A stretch of 39,687 nt of DNA from Methylobacteriaceae bacterium. GTDB taxonomy: Bacteria > Pseudomonadota > Alphaproteobacteria > Rhizobiales > Beijerinckiaceae. The first letter of the stretch is position 1; the number at the start of each line of letters is the position of its first letter. The notes beneath the pieces are model-generated. The model had not been told where the DNA came from, did no database searches, and saw nothing but the letters and a program-made list of their open reading frames with translations. The DNA lies in contig JAFAME010000226.1 of the NCBI GenBank assembly GCA_019233695.1, positions 1-39,687 on the forward strand, in the 5' to 3' direction. The position numbers and the translations under genes were made by a program. Shown here piece by piece: positions 1-7,904 of the stretch.

Positions 1-482
1 TTGACGAGGACGATGGGGACGCCACTGCGCGCCACCCTTTTCACCACCGGATCGTTGATGCTGGCGACCAGCACAAGCACGCCGTCGACGCGGCCCTCGA
101 AGACGAGACGATCCCAGCCGAGATCGGGCCGGCTCGATGGGCGGCCCTCGACGACGATGACATGCCAGCCGGCCTGGACCGTGGCTGCCTGAACCCCCTT
201 GAAGATTTCGGCAAACCCCGGGTTGGCGGCATCGGGAATGACAAGCGCGATGGCTTCGGTGCGGCGCGTGCGCAGGCTGCGCGCAACACCGTTCGGACGG
301 TAGCCGATGGTCTGGGCCACCTGGAGGATGCGGTCGCGGGTTTCGGCCTTGGCCGGCTTGCGATCATCGCCCCGCAGGACGCGCGAGACGGTCGAAGCGT
401 CGACGCCGGCAAGGCGGGCAACGTCCTTGAGCACACGCATGCGAGGCATTGCCGTGCGCCGCGTGGGCGCCTCATCGGTCAC
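1..482 (-). CDS. LacI-family transcriptional regulator (C-terminus beyond window)
   Basis: This is the N-terminal part of a LacI/GalR-type repressor that runs off the left edge of the window; about 160 residues are visible. I chose the GTG start because a GGAGG ribosome site lies 8 nt upstream; in-frame ATGs occur 11 and 14 codons later. The first ~60 residues hold the helix-turn-helix (LKDVARLAGVDASTVSRVL) and the hinge helix region (GYRPNGVARSLRTRRT). The start of the periplasmic-binding-protein-like core follows (IALVIPDAANPGFAEIFKGV). It is divergent from the aldolase gene, and a LacI-type dyad lies in the shared gap, so it probably controls that gene and itself. The effector cannot be deduced because the ligand pocket is mostly outside the window. 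Confidence 0.93.
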   Translation of the reverse strand, partial: MTDEAPTRRTAMPRMRVLKDVARLAGVDASTVSRVLRGDDRKPAKAETRDRILQVAQTIGYRPNGVARSLRTRRTEAIALVIPDAANPGFAEIFKGVQAATVQAGWHVIVVEGRPSSRPDLGWDRLVFEGRVDGVLVLVASINDPVVKRVARSGVPIVLV

Positions 483-612
483 GGCCCGTGCCTCCGTCGA
501 TGTTCACTTGCGGATCCTGCCCGTCGGGTGAAAGGGTTCGGCACTGTCGCGCTCATATCGTTCCCGTCGAGCTTGGGCAAGGACAAGGCCCACGCATGAT
601 GCTGCCCGAGTG

Positions 613-641
613 TTGACGGGCCAGATCGGCCTCCGCTATAT
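613..641 (+). promoter_or_regulatory. Sigma-70-type promoter of the aldolase gene
   Basis: TTGACG (613-618) and CTATAT (636-641) are separated by 17 bp, close to the consensus -35 and -10 elements. The element lies about 80 bp upstream of the aldolase start, in the gap shared with the divergent lacI-type gene. Confidence 0.6.
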
Positions 642-647
642 GGCAAT

Positions 648-669
648 CCAAACGATTGGCGCAATCGTT
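648..669. promoter_or_regulatory. Candidate LacI-family operator
   Basis: CCAAACGATTGG (648-659) is a 10-of-12 palindrome with the central CG typical of LacI-family operators. It overlaps a perfect dyad, AACGATT-N5-AATCGTT (651-669). The site starts 6 bp after the predicted -10 box, so a bound repressor would cover the transcription start. Binding by the neighbouring regulator is inferred. Confidence 0.5.
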
Positions 670-718
670 CCTGGCGGCGCCGAAGGACAGCACTCAGCCG
701 CGCGGAAAGGGCGAGGAT

Positions 719-1504
719 ATGGCGAACCTGCAATCGGTCGCTCCCCCTGCCGGAGTACGGATCGGTGGCTGGCTGTCGATCCCCGATCCACTGGTCGTCG
801 AGATCGTCGGGCGGACGGGCTATGATTGGGTCGGCATCGACCTGCAGCATGGCGCCTGGGATCTGGAACTCGCCTTTCGCGGCATCCAGCTTCTCGACGT
901 GCTCGGCGTGCCGGTGCTCGTGCGGGTCAGCGAGGACGACCTCTCCCTGATCCCGCGCGTATTGGATCAGGGCGCTTCCGGCGTCGTCATCGCGATGGTG
1001 TCGGGGCCGGACCTGGTCCACTCGGCGATCAAGCGTGCCCGCTATCAGCCGGAGGGGCTGCGGAGCTATGGCGGACAGCGCTACGGTATGCGCGTCGAGC
1101 CTGCCGATGTCGCCGAGATCCGGCCGGCCATCTATGCCATGATCGAAGACCGGCGCGGCTTGGCCTCGATCAACGAGATTGCGCACGTGCCCGGGCTCGC
1201 CGGGCTGCACGTCGGCCCGGTCGACCTCGGTCTCGGCATCGGCGTCGGCAAGGACCGCTCGCGGCCAGCCTTCGGCGAAGCCTTGGCAACGATTGTCGCC
1301 GCCGGCCACGCCGCTGGCCTGCCGGTCGCGCTCCACGCGGTCAAGGCCGGGGAAGCGGCGCGCTCGGTCGAACTCGGTTTCGATGAACTCGTCCTCACCG
1401 CCGATGTCGAGGTGCTGCGGGCAAACCTGCGCGACGACCTTGCTGCGGCGCGCCGCGCCTCGGCCATCGCCCCCGTCGCGACGAGCGCCGCCGCGACCTC
1501 CTGA
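719..1504 (+). CDS. HpcH/HpaI-family aldolase
   Basis: This 261-residue protein belongs to the HpcH/HpaI (class II, metal-dependent) aldolase family, whose members cleave 2-keto-3-deoxy sugar acids or related hydroxy-keto acids to pyruvate plus an aldehyde. Family landmarks seen are the catalytic-base region DLQHG (H44), the pyruvate-binding arginine in LVRV (R69), and metal ligands in MIED (E143) and GPVDLG (D169). The length is normal. I chose ATG 719 because the homologous fold begins there and a purine-rich AAAGGGCGAGG precedes it; an in-frame start at 656 would run through the operator. The physiological substrate is unknown. The divergent LacI regulator suggests induction by a sugar or sugar acid. 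It converges with the SDR gene at 1527. Confidence 0.88.
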   Translation: MANLQSVAPPAGVRIGGWLSIPDPLVVEIVGRTGYDWVGIDLQHGAWDLELAFRGIQLLDVLGVPVLVRVSEDDLSLIPRVLDQGASGVVIAMVSGPDLVHSAIKRARYQPEGLRSYGGQRYGMRVEPADVAEIRPAIYAMIEDRRGLASINEIAHVPGLAGLHVGPVDLGLGIGVGKDRSRPAFGEALATIVAAGHAAGLPVALHAVKAGEAARSVELGFDELVLTADVEVLRANLRDDLAAARRASAIAPVATSAAATS

Positions 1505-1508
1505 CGTC

Positions 1509-1522
1509 GAGCCGCCCGGCTC
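1509..1522. terminator. Possible short bidirectional hairpin between convergent genes
   Basis: GAGCC-GCCC-GGCTC forms a 5-bp stem with a 4-nt loop, directly between the convergent stop codons at 1504 and 1527. There is no clear T-run on either strand, so terminator activity is only possible. Confidence 0.25.
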
Positions 1523-1526
1523 TTGG

Positions 1527-2309
1527 TCAGCCTTGGCGGGCGACCATCGCCTCGATGGCTTTGGCCTGCGCCCGCACGTGGCGGTCGTCGGTCGGCAGCA
1601 GCACCACCTCAGTGGCGCAGGCGCGCGCCGGCAAGGTGACACAGAACAAGGCGGTCGCCGCCACGTCCTCGGGCTGCAGCATCTTTGCCCGTTCCTCCGC
1701 GCTCGGCGGCGAGGGGCGCGAATCGAGAATGGGCGTGGCGACCTCGCCAGGCGAGATGCAGATGCTGCGAATGCCGTGGATGCCCTCTTCCGCATTGAGC
1801 GTGGCGCTCATCGACACCACGCCGTGCTTGGCGGCGCTGTAGGTCGGCCCACTGACCGTCTGCAGCGATACTCCTGCCTGCGAGGCGATATGGACGATGC
1901 GCCCGTCCCCGCGCCCCCGCATGGCCGGGAGCACTGCGAGCGTGCACAGGAACATCGCCTTCAGATCGATGTCGATCACTTGCGACACGGCCTGCGGCGC
2001 CAAGTTGCCCCAGTGGCGCCTGGCGACGTTGCCGCCGGCGTTGTTGATCAGGATGTGCGGGTCGCCCCATGCCGCCACGATCGATTGGAGAGCTTTGTTG
2101 ACCTCCTGCGCGGCGGCAACATCAGCCTGCGCCAGCATGCACGTGCCGCCGTCCTTCCTGACGAGTTCCTCCGTTTCTTCGAGCGCGGCAAGCCGCCTGC
2201 CGGTCAAGGCAATCCGCGCGCCCTCCCTTGCAAATGCGACCGCGCAGGCCCGGCCGATGCCGCTGCCCCCGCCCGTGATCCAAACGATATTGCCGTCAAG
2301 CAATCCCAT
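1527..2309 (-). CDS. SDR-family NAD(P)-dependent oxidoreductase
   Basis: This is a 260-residue classical short-chain dehydrogenase/reductase. It shows the Rossmann glycine motif TGGGSGIG (12-19), NNAG (89-92), the catalytic Ser in IASQAG (143) and YSAAK (Y157, K161). The family interconverts alcohols and ketones on sugars, polyols, hydroxy acids or lipids; the substrate cannot be read from sequence. After the dinucleotide-binding strand there is GRR rather than an acidic residue, which would favour NADP(H), but this is a weak predictor. It is the last gene of the minus-strand block, 23 bp after the ABC ATPase gene, so it is probably co-transcribed with the transporter and acts on the imported compound or a breakdown product. 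Confidence 0.88.
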   Translation of the reverse strand: MGLLDGNIVWITGGGSGIGRACAVAFAREGARIALTGRRLAALEETEELVRKDGGTCMLAQADVAAAQEVNKALQSIVAAWGDPHILINNAGGNVARRHWGNLAPQAVSQVIDIDLKAMFLCTLAVLPAMRGRGDGRIVHIASQAGVSLQTVSGPTYSAAKHGVVSMSATLNAEEGIHGIRSICISPGEVATPILDSRPSPPSAEERAKMLQPEDVAATALFCVTLPARACATEVVLLPTDDRHVRAQAKAIEAMVARQG

Positions 2310-2332
2310 GAGAACCCCTCCGGATAGTCCGA

Positions 2333-3097
2333 TCAGCTGAGCCCGGTGATCATCGAGACGATTTCGTTGTTGCTCGTCGCGTTCGTCCGGCGCACTCCGA
2401 CCTGGACGCCGCGGCGCAGGACGCAGATGCGATCGGAGAGCCGAAACACCTGGTCGAGGCTGTGGCTGATGAGAAGGATCGCCAGATTGCGCTCCTTGAG
2501 CGAGCGGATATTGGCTTCGACCCGGGCCGTCTCGGCAACGCCAAGCGCCGCCGTCGGCTCATCCATGAGGACGAGCTTTCGCGCCCAATGGGTGGCCCGC
2601 GCGATGGCGACGCCCTGCCGCTGGCCGCCGGAGAGATCGCGAACACGGGCGCGGACGGAGGGGATGCGCACATCGAGGGCCTGCACGAGCTCGGCCGTCT
2701 CGGCGATCATGCCTCGTCGATCGAGGCGGCGGAGCGGCCCGATGACTCGCTCGCGGCCGAGAAACATGTTCATGTAGACCGGCTGCCCATCGGCAAGCGC
2801 GAGATCCTGGTAGACGACCTGGATGCCGCGCGCCTGCGACTCGCTCGGATCGGCAAAGGTGATATCCGCGCCGTCGAGCCGCAGGCGGCCGGAGGTCGGG
2901 TGCAGCATCCCTGCAATGATCTTCACGACGGTCGACTTGCCCGCCCCGTTGTCGCCGACGAGCGCCACGACCTCGCCCGCCTCGATCTCGAGATCGAACG
3001 ATTGCAGTGCCACGACCCCGCCAAATGTCTTGTGGATGCCCTCCAGGGCCAGCACGGGCGGCTGCGAATGTTCGGGTCTCTGGGCGGCGGCTGGCAT
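2333..3097 (-). CDS. Sugar-type ABC importer ATPase, single nucleotide-binding domain (FrcA-like)
   Basis: This 254-residue cytoplasmic ATPase has one nucleotide-binding domain of the carbohydrate uptake CUT2 type. All key motifs are intact: Walker A GDNGAGKS (48-55), Q-loop VVYQD, signature LSGGQ (155-159), Walker B LVLMDE (175-180) and switch His in LISH (210). Most CUT2 ATPases are two-domain proteins of about 500 residues. The single-domain form resembles FrcA of the rhizobial fructose importer and would work as a homodimer. Its permease (4322-5275) and binding protein (5466-6545) are in the same block, but a YhfX-type gene separates ATPase from permease. The gap to the YhfX gene is only 12 bp. 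Confidence 0.92.
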   Translation of the reverse strand: MPAAAQRPEHSQPPVLALEGIHKTFGGVVALQSFDLEIEAGEVVALVGDNGAGKSTVVKIIAGMLHPTSGRLRLDGADITFADPSESQARGIQVVYQDLALADGQPVYMNMFLGRERVIGPLRRLDRRGMIAETAELVQALDVRIPSVRARVRDLSGGQRQGVAIARATHWARKLVLMDEPTAALGVAETARVEANIRSLKERNLAILLISHSLDQVFRLSDRICVLRRGVQVGVRRTNATSNNEIVSMITGLS

Positions 3098-3109
3098 GGT
3101 GGCGTCCGG

Positions 3110-4303
3110 TCAGATCGGCCAGTCGACGGGATGCCCGAAGCCATCCGCGATCGCCTCGAGCGAAATCGGGCCGGACGCGATGCCGCGAACGCCCGCAAGC
3201 AAGGCGCGCGTCACGAACGCCTGCGGCCGAAACCCGAAGACCACGGTGTCTCCGACCCGCGGGCGAACCAGCGGCGCATCGATGATCCCATAGTAATCGA
3301 TGGCCGAGGGCGGGGGGATCTCGACCGAGGCCAAGGCCGAGGCCTGCACCGTCGGCTCACATGAGACGATCGCCTTGACCTCGTACGGCGGGAAGATGGG
3401 GTCGATGTAAAGCCCGCCACCGAAGCAATAGGCGCGGCCGCCGGCGAAATGCGACACTTCGCTGACATAGGCGACGGCAGGCGTTTCCGGAAGCTCCTCG
3501 AGCGCATGGAGCGGCGTCGTCCCGGTGAGCCCGTGGCCCGGCTCGATCTGTGTTGCCCCGGCACGGGCAAGCGCGTCGACGACGGTCGAGGACGTAGTGC
3601 CTGGCGCATTGATCTCGATGGAACGTCGCCCGGCCTTGGCGAGGGCCGAGGCCGCCCGCTCCAGGGTGAGGAGGTTCGGGGTCGGCTTGATGGCGCGGCT
3701 TTGCGCATCGAACAGCAGCGCAGGAAACGTCGTTATGCCGGCAAACCGCGCCCCCTCGATGGCATCGAGGGCGGCGGCGACCGAGACCACTTGTGCTGCA
3801 TCAAAGCCGCCCTCATGACCGAGGTAGAAGGTGTCACCCGGGGCCTGGATGCGCGCGAGCAGCGCCTGCCTGCGCCCCGCGGCCTTCGAGGCGCGACCGG
3901 CCTCTTCAGCTTTTTCCTGGTTGAATACCGTCCAATACTCCGGCGCGACCGAAGCCGCGGCACCCGCTTCCGCATGTGGGACCTGGACGAGATGGCCGAG
4001 ATGGCCGATCGCCATGCCGGCCCGGGAGCAGGCCCTGACGCAGGCCATGTCGACGGCGACCGCCTTGTCGATCCCGCCGCGCATGAGGGCGGCGCAGAGC
4101 GCGGCGTTGCGGCCCATCTGCTTGGTCATGGCAAAGACCTTGACGCCGGCGCGATCGGCCGCGGCGCGGATCAGGCGGGCATTCGCCTCGGCCGCATCGA
4201 GGTCGATGAGATAGGTGTTGGCAGGCAGGCGCCCGGTCTGGTGCAGCTCGATTGCCGTTTCGATGAGGCGCGGATTGCGGCGGCGAAGCGGTTCCAGAAA
4301 CAT
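3110..4303 (-). CDS. YhfX-family PLP-dependent protein (alanine-racemase-like fold)
   Basis: This 397-residue protein resembles E. coli YhfX along its length, from the start (MFLEPLRRRNPRLIE) through the PLP-lysine region (VFAMTKQMGRN, K61), GHLVQVP, the EPGHGLTGTTP segment and the C-terminal SIDYY-like region (AIDYYG). Family members carry the alanine-racemase N-terminal TIM-barrel fold, so a racemase or other PLP reaction on an amino acid or amine is plausible, but I know of no settled function. The gene sits between the permease and ATPase genes of a sugar-type ABC importer, 18 and 12 bp from its neighbours. This strongly suggests co-transcription and a role in metabolising the imported substrate. 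E. coli yhfX lies in a quite different operon. Confidence 0.85.
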   Translation of the reverse strand: MFLEPLRRRNPRLIETAIELHQTGRLPANTYLIDLDAAEANARLIRAAADRAGVKVFAMTKQMGRNAALCAALMRGGIDKAVAVDMACVRACSRAGMAIGHLGHLVQVPHAEAGAAASVAPEYWTVFNQEKAEEAGRASKAAGRRQALLARIQAPGDTFYLGHEGGFDAAQVVSVAAALDAIEGARFAGITTFPALLFDAQSRAIKPTPNLLTLERAASALAKAGRRSIEINAPGTTSSTVVDALARAGATQIEPGHGLTGTTPLHALEELPETPAVAYVSEVSHFAGGRAYCFGGGLYIDPIFPPYEVKAIVSCEPTVQASALASVEIPPPSAIDYYGIIDAPLVRPRVGDTVVFGFRPQAFVTRALLAGVRGIASGPISLEAIADGFGHPVDWPI

Positions 4304-4321
4304 GATGCGACCCCGAAAATT

Positions 4322-5275
4322 TCAGCGCGTCCGATCGCGCAGCGTGAGCGCGACAGCCGCCAGGATGATGAAGCCGCGCACGATCATCTGGTCGGAGACC
4401 GACAGCCCCATCAGGATGAGCCCGTTGTTGAGCATTCCCATGAGCAGCGAACCGATCAGGGCGCCCGGAACGCTGCCCGCCCCGCCGCTGAGCCGCGTGC
4501 CGCCGACAATCACGGCGGCGATCACGGTCAGCAGATCCGTCTCGCCGAGCGTGTAGCGGGCGCCATGCAGGCGCCCGGCGTAGAGGAGCCCTGCAAGGGC
4601 CGCGCAGGTCGAGCTCACGACGAGGCAGGCGAGGCGAATGCGCTCGACCTTGACGCCGCCGGCGCGCGCCGCGCCGGCATTGTCCCCGGTTGCATGGACG
4701 TGCGCGCCAAAGCGCGTTTCGCGGAAGACGAAATGGCCGATGCCGACGGCGGCGACGCTCCACAGCACCAGGGAGGGGATGCCGAGCAGCGCCGCCGAGC
4801 CGAAGAGCGCGTTGAACACATCGTCCTCGACCGGCACGGACTGCAGGTTGGTGAGCGATCGCGCCACGCCGGCAAGAAGTCCCATCGTCGCCAGCGTCAC
4901 CAGGAACGAGGGCAGGCGCACGTAGGCAACGAGCGCCCCGTTGACGAAGCCGATCGCAACTCCGGCCGCAAGTCCTGCCAGGACGCCGAGCGGCCACGGG
5001 AATTCGCGCATGGTCACGGCGGCAACCAGCGCCGCAATCGCCACCACCGAGCCGATCGAGAGATCGATCTCACCGACGGTCAAGACAAACACCGTGGCAA
5101 CCGCCATCACGGTCACCGACGTCGTCTGCTGGATGATGTTGAGGAGATTGGCCGTCGTCAGAAAGCCGCTGTCGCGCAGAGCCACGGCAAAAAGCGCGAA
5201 AATGGCCAAAAAGCCGACATAGATGACGTATTTGGCGGGCTCGGTCGCGCGCAGCGCCGACAGCATGGCAGGCAT
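4322..5275 (-). CDS. Sugar-type ABC importer permease (RbsC/FrcC-like)
   Basis: This integral membrane permease of the CUT2 family has many hydrophobic segments starting at YVIYVGFLAIFALFAVAL. Family hallmarks are VGEIDLSIGS near the first third, the ATPase-contact region ATGDNAGAARAGGVKV and IVGGTRLSGGAGSVPGALIG near the C-terminus. The start is uncertain: the frame is open to a GTG at 5413, with further candidates at GTG 5287, ATG 5275 and ATG 5266, none with a good ribosome site. I give 5275 (about 317 residues) because it begins just before the conserved region and lies after the intercistronic hairpin. It should pair with the binding protein encoded upstream and the single-domain ATPase encoded downstream. 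Confidence 0.9.
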   Translation of the reverse strand: MPAMLSALRATEPAKYVIYVGFLAIFALFAVALRDSGFLTTANLLNIIQQTTSVTVMAVATVFVLTVGEIDLSIGSVVAIAALVAAVTMREFPWPLGVLAGLAAGVAIGFVNGALVAYVRLPSFLVTLATMGLLAGVARSLTNLQSVPVEDDVFNALFGSAALLGIPSLVLWSVAAVGIGHFVFRETRFGAHVHATGDNAGAARAGGVKVERIRLACLVVSSTCAALAGLLYAGRLHGARYTLGETDLLTVIAAVIVGGTRLSGGAGSVPGALIGSLLMGMLNNGLILMGLSVSDQMIVRGFIILAAVALTLRDRTR

Positions 5276-5288
5276 GAGCCGCGTCACT

Positions 5289-5330
5289 GCCGGGCCCGGT
5301 GACCGGCGGTCATGGGCGGTCCGGCCCGGC
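5289..5330 (-). other. Intercistronic inverted repeat between binding-protein and permease genes
   Basis: GCCGGGCC (5289-5296) and GGCCCGGC (5323-5330) form a perfect 8-bp GC stem, with more pairing possible inside the loop. It lies in the longest gap of the operon, between the binding-protein stop and the permease start. Such hairpins often protect the upstream binding-protein message or limit permease expression; that role is inferred here. Confidence 0.4.
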
Positions 5331-5465
5331 GGCACGCCATCATGCGCACGATCCACCGTTGAGACGCAGCATGCCTCGTTGGCCCATGGGAGGCGGCCGG
5401 GGCGAGCGCGCACATGTAGAGGCGCAATTGTTCGCCCCTCCGCCTTCGACGAGCGCCGCGATGCG

Positions 5466-6545
5466 CTACTTGAGCGCCGCTGTCACGGACTTCGGCGCAT
5501 CGCGATGCAGCGAGTCCTGCCAGGCTTGAGCGACATTGGCCTTGGTCGCCGTGAGCGCGGGGGCGACGACGAAGGCGGGCGCCGCTTTGCCGATCAGGCC
5601 GTAGCCCGCCGCCGTCGCCATGGCCCGTCCAAGCTCGTAGGCCTTGTCCGCCGTGATGGCTGCGACATTGCCGCCCTTGACCATGTCGAGCGCAACCGGC
5701 TCGGAGAGATCGAGGGTGACGATCTTGGTCTTCGTATTGCCGGCCGCGCGCAGCGCGGCAAGCACGCCTTCGGCAGGCTCCGCCCAGGTCACATAGATGC
5801 CGTCGAGATCGGGGGTCTTGGTGAGCAGCGCCTGGGCGATGTCCTGCGCGCGGGCCGGATCGGTGATGCCGGCGGTCGCGACGATCTTCATGTCGGGATA
5901 GTCCTTCTCGATCGTCGTCTTGAAGGCGTTATCGCGCTGGTTGGTGACGTAGTATTGCGCATCGTGGAAGATCCAGGCGACCTTGCCCTTCTTGCCGAGC
6001 GCGGCGGCGAGCGCGTCGGCGGCCTGCTTGCCCATCTGGAAGAGATCATCGGTGACGATCGCGACGTAATCCTTCCCCTGAACATAGCCCTTCGGCACGT
6101 TCGAGAGCAGAACGAGCTTCGTCCCCGCCGCAACCGCCGGACGGAATGCTTCGGCGGAGGCCACCGGATCGAGCGGCAGCGCCAGGATGACGCTCGGCTT
6201 CTTGGCCATCACGGTCTCGACGTCGCTTTTCTGCTTGGCGGCATCGAAGCCCGCATCCGTCGTGGCAACGATCGTCACGCCGAGCCGCGAGAACTCGTCG
6301 GATGCGCCGGCCGTTACCGCGTTCACGAAGTCCGATGACGTATGCCAAAGCAGAGCCGCGCTGTATTTGCCCTCCTTGATCTTGGCGACCTCGGCATCGC
6401 TCAGCATAAGCGCGTTCGCTGGGGTTGCGGTCTCGCCCCCGGGCCCCTTGGTTTCCTGGGCACTTGCGCCTGTCAGCGGGAGCCCGGCGGCGAAGGCGAT
6501 CGTTCCGGCAAAGACGGCTGTCTTCGAGATGATCCGTTCCAGCAT
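5466..6545 (-). CDS. Sugar-type ABC importer substrate-binding protein
   Basis: This 359-residue periplasmic binding protein is of the ribose/xylose-binding type (Peripla_BP_4 fold). ATG 6545 is well supported: AAGGAGGAG lies about 8 nt upstream and a Sec signal peptide follows, with a hydrophobic core at residues 10-25 and predicted cleavage after ASA (27-29). The mature protein shows two-lobe features such as the SSDFVNAVTAGASDEFSRLG opening, a repeated VILALPLDP hinge and DGIYVTWAEPAEGVLAAL. It is followed by its cognate permease and ATPase. The ligand is unknown; the neighbouring M20 hydrolase and YhfX genes hint at an amino-substituted compound rather than a plain sugar. Confidence 0.9.
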   Translation of the reverse strand: MLERIISKTAVFAGTIAFAAGLPLTGASAQETKGPGGETATPANALMLSDAEVAKIKEGKYSAALLWHTSSDFVNAVTAGASDEFSRLGVTIVATTDAGFDAAKQKSDVETVMAKKPSVILALPLDPVASAEAFRPAVAAGTKLVLLSNVPKGYVQGKDYVAIVTDDLFQMGKQAADALAAALGKKGKVAWIFHDAQYYVTNQRDNAFKTTIEKDYPDMKIVATAGITDPARAQDIAQALLTKTPDLDGIYVTWAEPAEGVLAALRAAGNTKTKIVTLDLSEPVALDMVKGGNVAAITADKAYELGRAMATAAGYGLIGKAAPAFVVAPALTATKANVAQAWQDSLHRDAPKSVTAALK

Positions 6546-6579
6546 GCGGCTCTCCTCCTTGGTTCTTTGAAGTGGTGCG

Positions 6580-7836
6580 TCAGCGCAGTCGGTTGCAGTA
6601 GTCGGCGAGAAACGCCGCCAGCGCGACGGTCCCGTCGCAATATTCGTCGATTTCGATGCGCTCCTCCAGCGTGTGACAAACACGAATGTCGCCTGGCGCA
6701 CAATAGACCGTCGGAATGCCCAGCGCGACGAGGAACGGCGCCTCCGACCAGTACGGCGCGCCGGCGATGCGGCCCCGATCCGGCCGCAGCGCGCGCATGG
6801 CCTCGGCCAGTGCGATGATCGCGGGATGGCCGGGATCAACCGCACTCGGCGTGCCGCCGACCCGATGGTCGCGCCCCGCTGGATAGGCAAACTCGATATT
6901 GATGCCAGGATCGAGCACCGTGTCCCTGACCGCTTCTTCGAGCACCGATCGTGCCGCATCGAGCTCCTCGCCCGGCCGCAGCTTGCGGATGAGGCTCAGG
7001 CGGCATTCGCCGGGCACGGCGATGTAGCCGCCGCCGGTGATGGCGTTCACCAGGAGGAACGAGGCGCCGACGAGAGCGTGCGAACCTTGCGTCGCGAGCG
7101 CGCGAGAATGCGCCCAGAGCGCGGAGAGGACCGCATGGGTTGCCTTGAGCGCATCGATGCCTTCTTCCGGAACGCCGAAGTAGGCCGAGCGGCCGGTGAT
7201 TTTGAGATCGCAGATGAAAAACCCCATCTGCGCCGAGTAGACGTCGAGCGTCGTCGGTTCGAGGTAGATCGCGAAATCGGGCTTCGGAAACCGTCCGTCC
7301 CCGATGAGCCGGGCAAAATCCTTCATTCCGGCGCTGACGCCGGAGCCCGGCTCGCCGCTTTCCTCGTCCCCGACGAAGCCGAAGCCCACGTCGCCTGCCA
7401 GGGCGATGCCGGCGCGGTCGAGCGTTCGCACGGCTTCGATGGCAGCGCAAAGGCCGCCCTTCAGGTCGGCCGCGCCGCGCCCCCAAAGCGCCCCATCGAC
7501 GATGGCCCCGCCAAAGGGGGCGGCGCGCTCGGTGCCCGCCCAGCGCTCGCGCCAACCGCGGGCGTGCACGGTGTCAGTGTGTCCGATGAGAAGGACGCCG
7601 TTCCCGCCGCCCGTGCCCCGCCGAACGCCCCAGGCGTTGCCTCGACCAGGCAGAAAATCATGAACCTCGACATCGCTCGCGCCGAGCGCGCGCAGCTCGT
7701 CGGCGAGCAGCGCGGCAATTTCGCGCTCATTGCCGGTGACGCTCTCGCAGGCGACAGCGCGGCGCAGAAGGGCGATGGCGCCGTCGCGGTCGAAGGCGCC
7801 GCGCAGCCGCGGAATGGTTTCTGGAACCTGCGACAT
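6580..7836 (-). CDS. M20-family metallohydrolase (ArgE/DapE/ACY1 type)
   Basis: This is a 418-residue di-zinc amidohydrolase/peptidase. The M20 ligand set is visible: GHTDTV (H86, catalytic D88), GAADLKGG (D124), the catalytic and bridging pair GDEES (E158/E159), YLEPT (E193) and VCHTLEE (H388). The family hydrolyses N-acyl amino acids, dipeptides or related amides. The frame extends upstream to 8022, but that stretch overlaps the RpiR gene, so I start at ATG 7836; no strong ribosome site is visible. It ends 34 bp before the binding-protein gene. In this operon it could cleave an amide bond in the imported molecule and pass the amino product to the YhfX-type enzyme; that order is inferred. 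Confidence 0.9.
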   Translation of the reverse strand: MSQVPETIPRLRGAFDRDGAIALLRRAVACESVTGNEREIAALLADELRALGASDVEVHDFLPGRGNAWGVRRGTGGGNGVLLIGHTDTVHARGWRERWAGTERAAPFGGAIVDGALWGRGAADLKGGLCAAIEAVRTLDRAGIALAGDVGFGFVGDEESGEPGSGVSAGMKDFARLIGDGRFPKPDFAIYLEPTTLDVYSAQMGFFICDLKITGRSAYFGVPEEGIDALKATHAVLSALWAHSRALATQGSHALVGASFLLVNAITGGGYIAVPGECRLSLIRKLRPGEELDAARSVLEEAVRDTVLDPGINIEFAYPAGRDHRVGGTPSAVDPGHPAIIALAEAMRALRPDRGRIAGAPYWSEAPFLVALGIPTVYCAPGDIRVCHTLEERIEIDEYCDGTVALAAFLADYCNRLR

Positions 7837-7904
7837 CAACGTGGCAAAGCAGAGAGGACATCCGACAGATGGAGCGGCGCAGCGGCGGTTCTGGATCGCA
7901 TGTC

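Noticed and set aside
3449-5302. A 617-codon open frame on the plus strand
   Set aside because: It is antisense to the YhfX and permease genes. The Arg/Asp/Gln/His-rich translation has no recognisable domain or start signal.
6546-6959. N-terminal extension of the binding-protein frame upstream of 6545
   Set aside because: It overlaps the M20 hydrolase gene, and ATG 6545 has a strong ribosome site and a signal peptide.
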